18,788 bases of DNA from CAZFAT01 sp964517075. Its GTDB lineage: Bacteria > Acidobacteriota > Vicinamibacteria > Vicinamibacterales > SCN-69-37. The stretch lies in assembly GCA_964517075.1 (NCBI GenBank), contig CAZFAT010000343.1:1-18788 (forward strand). Reading direction: 5' to 3'. Below are positions 13,588 to 18,788 of this stretch, one piece after another (within the stretch, counting starts at the first letter, position 1; every line of letters begins with the position of its first letter). The notes below the pieces were generated by a model. It was not told the origin of the DNA, made no database searches, and saw only the letters and a program-made list of their open reading frames with translations. The position numbers and the translations under genes are program-made.

Positions 13588-13602
13588 TCGGCGCGTCGAT
13601 GC

Positions 13603-14226
13603 ATGGATTCCAGGACGCACTGGGAATCGATTTACCGCGCGAAGCTGCCGCATCAGCTCAGCTGGTTCCAGGCTGAGCCTCGCGCGTCGGTCGATCTGAT
13701 CCGGCACGCCGTCCCAGATGTGAACGCCGCGATCATCGATGTGGGCGGCGGCGCATCGACGCTGGTCGACCGCCTTCTCTCCGCGGGCTACCGCCGACTC
13801 ACGGTCCTGGACCTGTCGCCATCGGCACTCGAGGCCGCTCGCGGCCGGCTGGGCCCGGGCGCGGGCGACGTCACGTGGATCGAGGCCGACGTGCTCACGG
13901 CGGACCTCCCGGCGGATCACTTCGATCTGTGGCACGACCGTGCGGTGTTCCACTTCCTGACCGCGGCCGGTGATCGGGCGCGCTACGTCGCTCAGGTGAG
14001 GACCGCGCTCAAGCTTGGCGGTCACGTCCTTGTCGCGACGTTCGCCGACGACGGCCCCACGCGGTGCAGCGGCCTGCCGGTCGTGCGCTATACCGCGGCG
14101 GCGCTCGCGGAGGAGTTCGGCGCGGGCTTCCGGCTGATCACCAGCGCCCGCGAGGAGCATGTCACCCCGTCGGGCGTGGTGCAGGCCTTCGTGTACGCGC
14201 TGTGTCGAAGGGAGCCGGCGTGCTGA
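13603..14226 (+). CDS. Class I SAM-dependent methyltransferase
   Basis: A 207-residue Rossmann-fold methyltransferase. Motif I is AAIIDVGGGASTLVDRLLSAG (43-63), motif II the acidic end of LTVLDLSPSAL (66-76), motif III VTWIEADVLTADLP (90-103), followed by DLWHDRAVFHFLT (108-120) and a late LGGHVLVATFADDGPTRCSG. This group is usually annotated just as SAM-dependent methyltransferase, often near thiopurine or trans-aconitate methyltransferase-like proteins. The acceptor is not predictable. The protein opens MDSRTHWESIYRAK, which is typical for the group and supports ATG 13603 despite a weak ribosome site. Translation is probably coupled to the upstream acetyltransferase. Confidence 0.88.
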   Translation: MDSRTHWESIYRAKLPHQLSWFQAEPRASVDLIRHAVPDVNAAIIDVGGGASTLVDRLLSAGYRRLTVLDLSPSALEAARGRLGPGAGDVTWIEADVLTADLPADHFDLWHDRAVFHFLTAAGDRARYVAQVRTALKLGGHVLVATFADDGPTRCSGLPVVRYTAAALAEEFGAGFRLITSAREEHVTPSGVVQAFVYALCRREPAC

Positions 14227-14418
14227 CAGCGGAACGATCACCGGCCGGTGTGCCGGGGGTCTGGCAACTGCGATACGACGTCCTGTCGATTCGTGTCGAC
14301 GCGCGGGGACGGGATCCCCATCGCCAGGGCCCCGACACCGCCGCGTGACGGACCATCTCCCGCGGTCACGTACTGTGATACAAGGGCGTTCACATTCGTC
14401 CTGCCAGAGGCATCGACC
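14227..14418. other. Intergenic region with small palindromes
   Basis: 192 bp without a supported gene. It contains the palindrome CACCGGCCGGTG (14239-14250), a GTCGA/TCGAC hairpin (14285-14300), a GGGGA/TCCCC hairpin, and an extended -10-like TGTGATACA (GATACA 14377-14382) before the gene at 14419. Any of the hairpins may end the upstream transcript, but none has a T-tract. Confidence 0.45.
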
Positions 14419-14808
14419 ATGGCTGATCTCCGTGACTTCGCCGGCACATGGACCGCCTGCAAAGGCGCGCCGTTCTCGAACCACCGGTTCACCTGGCAGT
14501 TGGAGGGCGATCACCTGGAGGGTCGCTGGGTCATCGAGGCGGCGGATTCGCGGGCCGCTCGGGCCGCCGCCGCGGCCGGCCAACCGACGCGAAGTGAATG
14601 CCCGATTCGGGAATGCCGGCTGGATGGCTCGCGTGTGCTGTTTCAGCAGAGCAGCGGGCCGTTCGTCTCCGAGTTCCGGCTCGTCAGCGACCACGAGGCC
14701 GTGGTCGGTGCGGCCGTCGACCAGCTGCCGCCGGAGTTTGTGCAGAAGTACGGACGGTCGATTGAGGGGCACCGGGTGATGCTGACGCGCGTCGACGTCA
14801 GTCACTGA
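14419..14808 (+). CDS. Small protein of unknown function, probably beta-rich
   Basis: A 129-residue protein with no signal peptide and no recognised family. From ATG 14419 (AGAGG upstream at 8 nt) it starts MADLRDFAGTWTACKGAPFS, which resembles the entry strand of small lipocalin-like or 'GTW' barrels. Alternating strands follow: HRFTWQLEGDHLEGRWVIEA, SRVLFQQSSGPFVSEFRLV and GHRVMLTRVDVSH. An alanine-rich insert (RAARAAAAAGQ) sits in the middle. Three cysteines (C14, C60, C64) are present. A longer open frame extends upstream to 14248 but lacks coding character. The GNAT gene follows 22 nt downstream, so they may be co-transcribed. A lipocalin-like fold is only a suggestion. Confidence 0.68.
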   Translation: MADLRDFAGTWTACKGAPFSNHRFTWQLEGDHLEGRWVIEAADSRAARAAAAAGQPTRSECPIRECRLDGSRVLFQQSSGPFVSEFRLVSDHEAVVGAAVDQLPPEFVQKYGRSIEGHRVMLTRVDVSH

Positions 14809-14830
14809 GACCTTCGAGGTCGCCTTCCCC

Positions 14831-15325
14831 GTGAAGCTCTCGATTCGGCTGGCCGACCTCACCAGCCAGAGCGACTCGGCCGCCATCGTCAGCGTGCTCG
14901 ACTCCTACGCGCGCGATGTCATGGGCGGCGGCGAGCCGCTGCGGCCGGACGTGCGCGCGCGTTTGCCGCAGGCGTTGCGCGACCATCCGACGACCGTCGC
15001 GTTTCTGGCGTTCGACGAGGCCGAACCCGTGGGCGTCGCCGTGTGCTTCGTCGGGTTCTCGACGTTCCACGCCCGGCCGCTGCTCAACATCCACGACTTG
15101 GCGGTGGCCCCCGACCGCCGCGGTCAGGGCATTGGCCGCGCGCTCCTCCAGGCCGCCGAGGCCGAGGCGCGGCGTCGCGGGTGCTGCAAGCTGACACTCG
15201 ACGTACGGGACGACAACGCGCGCGCGCGCCGACTGTACGACCGTCTCGGGTTCACGGACTTCGTCGTGGGCCAGACCACCGCGCCGACGCGCTTTCTGGC
15301 CAAGGCGCTCGACGAGGAGCACTGA
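14831..15325 (+). CDS. GNAT N-acetyltransferase
   Basis: A 164-residue GNAT domain protein. The core is LLNIHDLAVAPDRRGQGIGR (84-103), the acetyl-CoA pyrophosphate loop R-R-G-Q-G-I-G-R, followed by ALLQAAEAEARRRGCCKLTL, DNARARRLYDRLGFTDF and a C-terminal strand. The N-terminus (SIRLADLTSQSDSAAIVSVLDSYARD) also fits. The GTG start at 14831 has a distant GAGGT, so the start is moderately supported. It is distinct from the RimJ/RimL-type gene at 12994 and belongs to the Acetyltransf_1 group. The substrate is unknown. It lies just after the gene ending at 14808. Confidence 0.87.
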   Translation: MKLSIRLADLTSQSDSAAIVSVLDSYARDVMGGGEPLRPDVRARLPQALRDHPTTVAFLAFDEAEPVGVAVCFVGFSTFHARPLLNIHDLAVAPDRRGQGIGRALLQAAEAEARRRGCCKLTLDVRDDNARARRLYDRLGFTDFVVGQTTAPTRFLAKALDEEH

Positions 15326-15358
15326 CGCCAGCGCCCCGCCACGCAGCTCGCTCGGCGC

Positions 15359-15376
15359 TAGACTGTCGCGAGACAG
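15359..15376 (+). promoter_or_regulatory. Candidate -10 (TAGACT) with overlapping hairpin
   Basis: TAGACT (15359-15364) lies 60 bp before ATG 15425. CTGTC-GCGA-GACAG (15363-15376), a 5-bp stem with a GNRA tetraloop, overlaps the element and the expected start. No -35 was seen. Confidence 0.33.
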
Positions 15377-15424
15377 CCAGGACAGGAGACTCGGGTACGA
15401 CCGTAGTCCATCTGGAGATACGCC

Positions 15425-15871
15425 ATGTCGAAGCACGTCACGCTCGTCCATGTCGCGACCGTGGTCGCCTTCCTGTTCGCATCGCCGTTGGCCGGTGACG
15501 GACAGATTCGCCCTCTGCCGCCGGCGATACGCCAGGGAGGCATCCTCCCGACCGCGGGCGTGGCCTGTCTGCACGACAGCGGGTCGATCCCCGCCAATCA
15601 AGCCCGCCGAGCCGAGGCGCAGGCCCTGGCACGAGCCATTAACGACGCCGAGAGTCGCGCCGTCACCGTGAACCGGCGGTACCTGCCGCTCGACCAGCTG
15701 ACCAGCCTTCCCTCGGTGCCCGTCGGTTTCGAGCTGCGCTTCTACACCGACGGCGCGGGCTACGTCGTCTCGCTCAAGGACACGCGCGATCCGTGCCGGT
15801 ACGGCCTCTTCACCGACCAGCACGAGCGGCTGTACGAAATGTCCCCGCAGGTGCCGCAGATCGCGAGCTGA
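15425..15871 (+). CDS. Small secreted protein of unknown function
   Basis: A 148-residue protein with an N-terminal signal peptide (hydrophobic VHVATVVAFLFASPLAG, cleavage near residues 23-27) and GGAGAT seven bases before the ATG. The mature part has two cysteines, C48 (GVACLHDSG) and C124 (RDPCRYGLF), which could form a disulfide, and a helix ARRAEAQALARAINDAES followed by a strand-rich half (VGFELRFYTDGAGYVVSLKD). I do not recognise the family. The helix plus beta half recalls minor pilin-like heads, but there is no prepilin cleavage site, so this is weak. It has its own candidate promoter. Confidence 0.74.
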   Translation: MSKHVTLVHVATVVAFLFASPLAGDGQIRPLPPAIRQGGILPTAGVACLHDSGSIPANQARRAEAQALARAINDAESRAVTVNRRYLPLDQLTSLPSVPVGFELRFYTDGAGYVVSLKDTRDPCRYGLFTDQHERLYEMSPQVPQIAS

Positions 15872-15916
15872 GTGGACGCCCGCAGGGAATCCTTGTCGGG
15901 TGATTCGGGAGGTCGA

Positions 15917-16348
15917 ATGACCGGCGGAATCAATTACGCGCGCGTGGTGCTGGGCGGCCTGGCTGCGGGAGTGGTCGCGAACGCCTGCGATTTCCTCATC
16001 AGCACGTACTTCATGGCCGACGACCTGCAGCGCCTGACGCGCCGCCTCAATCTGGACTGGTCCGTCGTGAACGGTCCCGCCGTGCTCGTCACCTGGACGG
16101 TCGTGGACTTCATCTACGCGACACTGATCGTGTGGACCTACGCGGCCATTCGTCCGCGGCTCGGCCCCGGCCCGAAGACGGCACTGTGCGCAGGCCTCGT
16201 TATCTATGCCGCCGTCACCGTGGTGCTCTTCGGCTTCCAGTCAATGGGCATCTTCACGCTGGATTCGTTCATCAAGAATGCGCTGCTGTCGCTCGTGACG
16301 GCCGTGCTGGCAAGTCTGGTGGGCGGCGCGGTCTATAAGGAGAACTGA
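15917..16348 (+). CDS. Four-helix integral membrane protein of unknown function
   Basis: A 143-residue membrane protein. Start ATG 15917 has GGGAGG five bases upstream; the frame opens earlier at 15872 but that part is hydrophilic. Four hydrophobic segments lie at about 8-28 (RVVLGGLAAGVVANACDFLI), 55-77 (AVLVTWTVVDFIYATLIVWTYA), 88-107 (TALCAGLVIYAAVTVVLFGF) and 118-138 (FIKNALLSLVTAVLASLVGG). The first loop, TYFMADDLQRLTRRLNLDWS, is soluble. No catalytic motif is seen. Similar small 'hypothetical membrane protein' families occur widely in Acidobacteriota; no function is inferred. It converges on argF, 23 bp apart. Confidence 0.78.
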   Translation: MTGGINYARVVLGGLAAGVVANACDFLISTYFMADDLQRLTRRLNLDWSVVNGPAVLVTWTVVDFIYATLIVWTYAAIRPRLGPGPKTALCAGLVIYAAVTVVLFGFQSMGIFTLDSFIKNALLSLVTAVLASLVGGAVYKEN

Positions 16349-16371
16349 CGTACCCTCGTACTTTCGCACTC

Positions 16372-17322
16372 TTATCCCATCAGCACGCTGAGCAGCGCCT
16401 TCTGCATGTGGAGGCGGTTCTCGGCCTGATCGAGGACGACCGACGCCGGTGAGTCGATGACGGCGGCGGTGACCTCGGCGCCGCGGTGCGCGGGAAGGCA
16501 GTGCATGAACAGCGCCCCGGGCCGGGCGGCCGACATGAGTCGCTCATCCACCTGGTAGGGCGCGAAGACCGCGGCGCGCGCGCCTTCCTCCGCTTCCTGC
16601 CCCATGGATGCCCACACGTCGGTATAGATCGCGTCGGCGCCCGTCGCGGCCGCGCCGGCGTCGGTCGTGAGGGAGATGGTCGCGCCGTCGGCCGCGGCGG
16701 CGCGGCACGCGTCGAGAACGTCGGCCGGCAGCGCGTAGGCGGCGGGGGAGGCGAGCCGGACGTGCATCCCGCTCATGACCGCGGCCTGCGTGACCGATGC
16801 GGCGACGTTGTTCCCATCGCCGATGAAGGCGAGCGTCCGCCCGGTCAACGATCCGAGCCGCTCTTCGAGTGTCAGGATGTCGGCGAGCGCTTGACACGGG
16901 TGCTCCTCGTTGGTCAGCGCGTTGACGACGTGCAGCCGAGGCGCCGCGGCGGCCAGGCGCTCGAGGGACGCATGGGCAAACGTGCGAATCACGACGCCTT
17001 CGACCCACCGCTCGAGGTTGCGCGCCACGTCCTCGGCCGATTCGCGCGCGCCGAACAGGACGCCGTCCGGCAACTCGACGACGTCGCCGCCCAGTTCGCG
17101 GACGGCGAGCACGAAGGTGATGCGCGTCCGCAGCGACGGCTTCTCGAACAGCAGCGCCACGTGCTTGCCGGCGAGCGGCTGCGGACCGCTCCGGCGCGCC
17201 GCGCGGTCGCTCTTCATCCGCGCCCCCAGGTCGAGGAGATGCGACAGGGCCGTGGGCGTGAGGTCGAGAATCGACAGGAAGTCCTTGCCCAACCGATCGG
17301 GGGCCGGCGTGCGTGTGCTCAC
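16372..17322 (-). CDS. argF: Ornithine carbamoyltransferase
   Basis: A 316-residue enzyme that makes citrulline from ornithine and carbamoyl phosphate. It starts at GTG 17322 (STRTPAPDRLGKDFLSILDL), overlapping the argJ stop by four bases (GTGA), with GGAG upstream. Carbamoyl phosphate loop FEKPSLRTRITF (59-70) carries S-L-R-T where many members have S-T-R-T, a known variant. Other landmarks are NEEHPCQALADIL (138-150), FIGDGNNVAAS (167-176), DVWASMGQEAEE (235-246) for ornithine binding and MHCLPAHRG (273-281). A longer open frame upstream overlaps argJ and is not used. It works one step after the ornithine made by ArgJ. Confidence 0.96.
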   Translation of the reverse strand: MSTRTPAPDRLGKDFLSILDLTPTALSHLLDLGARMKSDRAARRSGPQPLAGKHVALLFEKPSLRTRITFVLAVRELGGDVVELPDGVLFGARESAEDVARNLERWVEGVVIRTFAHASLERLAAAAPRLHVVNALTNEEHPCQALADILTLEERLGSLTGRTLAFIGDGNNVAASVTQAAVMSGMHVRLASPAAYALPADVLDACRAAAADGATISLTTDAGAAATGADAIYTDVWASMGQEAEEGARAAVFAPYQVDERLMSAARPGALFMHCLPAHRGAEVTAAVIDSPASVVLDQAENRLHMQKALLSVLMG

Positions 17323-18572
17323 GTGCGGTACTCCGCGTTGATGCGCACGTAGTCGGCGCTGAAGTCGCACGTCCACATCGTGGCGGCGTGCGATCCGCCG
17401 GTGCCGAGATCCACCGAGACCGAGAGCTCGGACGCGCGCAGCACGTCGGCGGCCGCCGGGGCCCGGTCGTCGTGGGGCGTGCCGCGATCGAAAAGCCGCA
17501 CGTCGCCAATCGCCACCGACGCGCGGCCGAGGTCGAAGGCGGCGCCCGATCGTCCGGCCGCGGCAATCAGGCGGCCCCAATTCGGATCGCCGCCGTGGAT
17601 GGCGGTCTTGACGAGCGGGGAGTTGGCAATGGTCCGCGCGGCAAGCCACGCGTCGTCGTGCGTCGCGGCGCCGGTCACCTGCACGGCCACGAGTTTGGTC
17701 GCGCCCTCGCCCCCCCGGACGATCTCCCGCGCGAGGTGACCGGCGACGTCGATGAGCGGCTCGAGCAGGCGCGGGTCGTCCTCGCGGACAATCGCGATGC
17801 CCGACTGGCCGGACGCCAGCGCGAAGACGCAGTCGTTGGTGGAGCACTCGCCGTCCACGGTGATGGCGTTGAACGTCACATCCACCACGCGGCGCAGGGC
17901 ACCCGCGAGGACTCCGGAGTCCACGCGGGCATCGGTCGTCAGGAATGCGAGCATCGTGGCCATGCGGGGCTCGATCATGCCGGAGCCTTTGGCCATCCCG
18001 CCAACCGTGAGGGTCCCTTCTGCCCCGTCAACTGCGACGGCGCGAGACTTCGGAAAGGGATCGGTGGTCATGATGGCGCGCGCCGCGGCGTCCGCGCCCG
18101 ATCGATCGAGCGCGCCGGCGGCCGTCGCGATGCCGGTGCGGATCTTGGTGATGTCGAGGGGCACGCCAATCACGCCCGTGGAGGCGATGAGGACGTGCTC
18201 GGGCGCGCAGCCGACCGCGGCCGCCCCGGCCGCCGCCATCTCACGCGCGGCGACCATGCCGGCTTCGCCGGTGCCCGCGTTCGCGCAGCCGCTGTTGACG
18301 ACAATGGCGGCCGCGCGGCCGCCCGATTGCGCCAGATGCTCGCGCGAGACGACCACGGGCGCCGCCACCGCCTTGTTGGTGGTGAAGACACCGGCCGCGG
18401 CGACCGGGCCATCCGCGGCCACGATGGCGAGATCGAGCGGCGCCTCCGCGCCAGGCGGGCGGCGCTTGATGCCACACGCCGCGGCCGCGGCGCGGAAGCC
18501 ACCCGGCGCGGTGACGCCGCCCTCGACGAGACGATGGCTGGCCAACTCAGGCCACCGCCCGACGGGCCGCAC
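17319..18572 (-). CDS. argJ: Glutamate N-acetyltransferase / ornithine acetyltransferase
   Basis: A 417-residue self-cleaving ArgJ that recycles acetyl from N-acetylornithine to glutamate. Landmarks are GGVTAPGGF, FTTNKAVAAPVVVSREHL, VVNSGCANAGTG (91-102), IASTGVIGVPL (129-139), TTDPFPKSRAV and the autocleavage site MATMLAFLTTD, cutting before T206, then TVDGECSTNDCVFALASG and GGDPNWGRLI. Start: GTG 18572 is given, but TTG 18545 (ASHRLVEGGVTAPGGF), right after the stop of the upstream gene, gives a more typical N-terminus of ~16 residues before the TAP motif; neither has a strong ribosome site. Whether it is bifunctional (also using acetyl-CoA) cannot be read from sequence. Confidence 0.95.
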   Translation of the reverse strand: MRPVGRWPELASHRLVEGGVTAPGGFRAAAAACGIKRRPPGAEAPLDLAIVAADGPVAAAGVFTTNKAVAAPVVVSREHLAQSGGRAAAIVVNSGCANAGTGEAGMVAAREMAAAGAAAVGCAPEHVLIASTGVIGVPLDITKIRTGIATAAGALDRSGADAAARAIMTTDPFPKSRAVAVDGAEGTLTVGGMAKGSGMIEPRMATMLAFLTTDARVDSGVLAGALRRVVDVTFNAITVDGECSTNDCVFALASGQSGIAIVREDDPRLLEPLIDVAGHLAREIVRGGEGATKLVAVQVTGAATHDDAWLAARTIANSPLVKTAIHGGDPNWGRLIAAAGRSGAAFDLGRASVAIGDVRLFDRGTPHDDRAPAAADVLRASELSVSVDLGTGGSHAATMWTCDFSADYVRINAEYRT

Positions 18573-18788
18573 CGGCCCGAGACTCGACCCGGAGCGGCAG
18601 GACCATCGCCTGCTGTCCGCACTGGCGGAACAGCGGGCAGCCGGCGCAATCGGTGGCGATCTTCTCGGGCAGCCACACGTGGGGGACGATCGAGACGTTG
18701 TGGCGGACGAACAACCGTGCGTCGTGCGTGAACGCGCAGAGCGACTCGAAGCCGGCCGCCGTCGCCCGCGCGCGCAGCTCGCCGACGA
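18547..18788 (-). CDS. Unrecognised cysteine-motif protein, C-terminal part (5' end outside window)
   Basis: On the minus strand a frame is open from the right edge to TGA 18549-18547 (about 80 residues). It reads VGELRARATAAGFESLCAFT, HDARLFVRHNVSIVPHVWLP and then EKIATDCAGCPLFRQCGQQA followed by MVLPLRVESRAG. The DCAGCPLFRQCG stretch is a C-x2-C-x5-C cluster that could hold a metal or iron-sulfur site; a further cysteine lies near the left (SLCAFTHD). I do not recognise the family. It ends just before, or 26 nt inside, argJ depending on the argJ start, so it is likely co-transcribed with argJ-argF. A role in arginine metabolism is only suggested by position. Confidence 0.7.
   Translation of the reverse strand, partial: VGELRARATAAGFESLCAFTHDARLFVRHNVSIVPHVWLPEKIATDCAGCPLFRQCGQQAMVLPLRVESRAGAARRAVA

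Noticed and set aside
14239..14250. Perfect 12-bp palindrome CACCGGCCGGTG
   Set aside because: Very GC-rich and short; no T-tract and no second copy, so neither terminator nor operator can be claimed.
13000..14886. 628-codon minus-strand open frame opposite the acetyltransferase and methyltransferase genes
   Set aside because: Shadow frame; both plus-strand genes have intact family motifs.
17313..18731. 472-codon plus-strand open frame opposite argJ
   Set aside because: Shadow of argJ with no recognisable domain.
1..18788. tRNA, rRNA, insertion sequence, CRISPR array or prophage genes
   Set aside because: No cloverleaf, transposase motif, regularly spaced repeat array or phage gene was seen on either strand by eye.

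Overview
The window is GC-rich and densely coded, from a chromosome that looks like Acidobacteriota, probably a Vicinamibacteria-type lineage. That assignment is an inference. It rests on the DUF5916 outer-membrane protein, a decayed carboxypeptidase-regulatory-like fragment, a PhoD phosphatase with a Tat signal, and a degenerate TTCTAAC-type heptamer repeat between two his genes. No rRNA, tRNA, insertion sequence or CRISPR array was seen.

Layout, left to right. At 1-363 is the 3' end of a PQQ-like beta-propeller gene, followed directly by a relic of a carboxypeptidase-regulatory-like gene (365-535). A Phd/VapB-type antitoxin and PIN-domain toxin pair lies on the minus strand (1279-597), with three 11-bp-spaced ACCRGT repeats upstream. 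A DUF5916/CBM9-like outer-membrane protein follows (1476-3752). Next come two overlapping gene relics on the minus strand: a molybdopterin-binding hydroxylase C-terminus and an ankyrin-repeat fragment (3787-4361). A Tat-exported PhoD-like phosphatase (6712-4370) is divergent from a secreted SH3/OmpA-family protein (6869-7687).

The centre is a histidine operon on the minus strand, hisI-hisG-hisD-hisC-hisB-hisH (12457-7709). Genes from hisI to hisB are tightly packed or overlap by 1 to 20 nt. In front of it (12627-12504) is what reads as a complete his attenuator: a 23-residue leader peptide with six His codons out of seven (HHHRHHH), a 1:2 pairing, a 2:3 antiterminator with 10 pairs in 11 positions, and a strong intrinsic terminator with a T-tract. 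This is the most interesting item in the window. hisA, hisF and hisE are not in the window.

To the right, on the plus strand, are a RimJ/RimL-type acetyltransferase, a class I methyltransferase, a small cytoplasmic protein of unknown function, a second GNAT acetyltransferase, a small secreted protein and a four-helix membrane protein (12994-16348). The minus strand then carries argJ-argF (18572-16372) with a GTGA stop/start overlap, giving arginine biosynthesis. At the right edge is the 3' end of an unrecognised cysteine-containing protein that leads into argJ.

Taken together this is a housekeeping biosynthetic region (His, Arg) interleaved with envelope genes and several decayed gene fragments. 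The fragments suggest repeated insertion and deletion at the non-operon boundaries.
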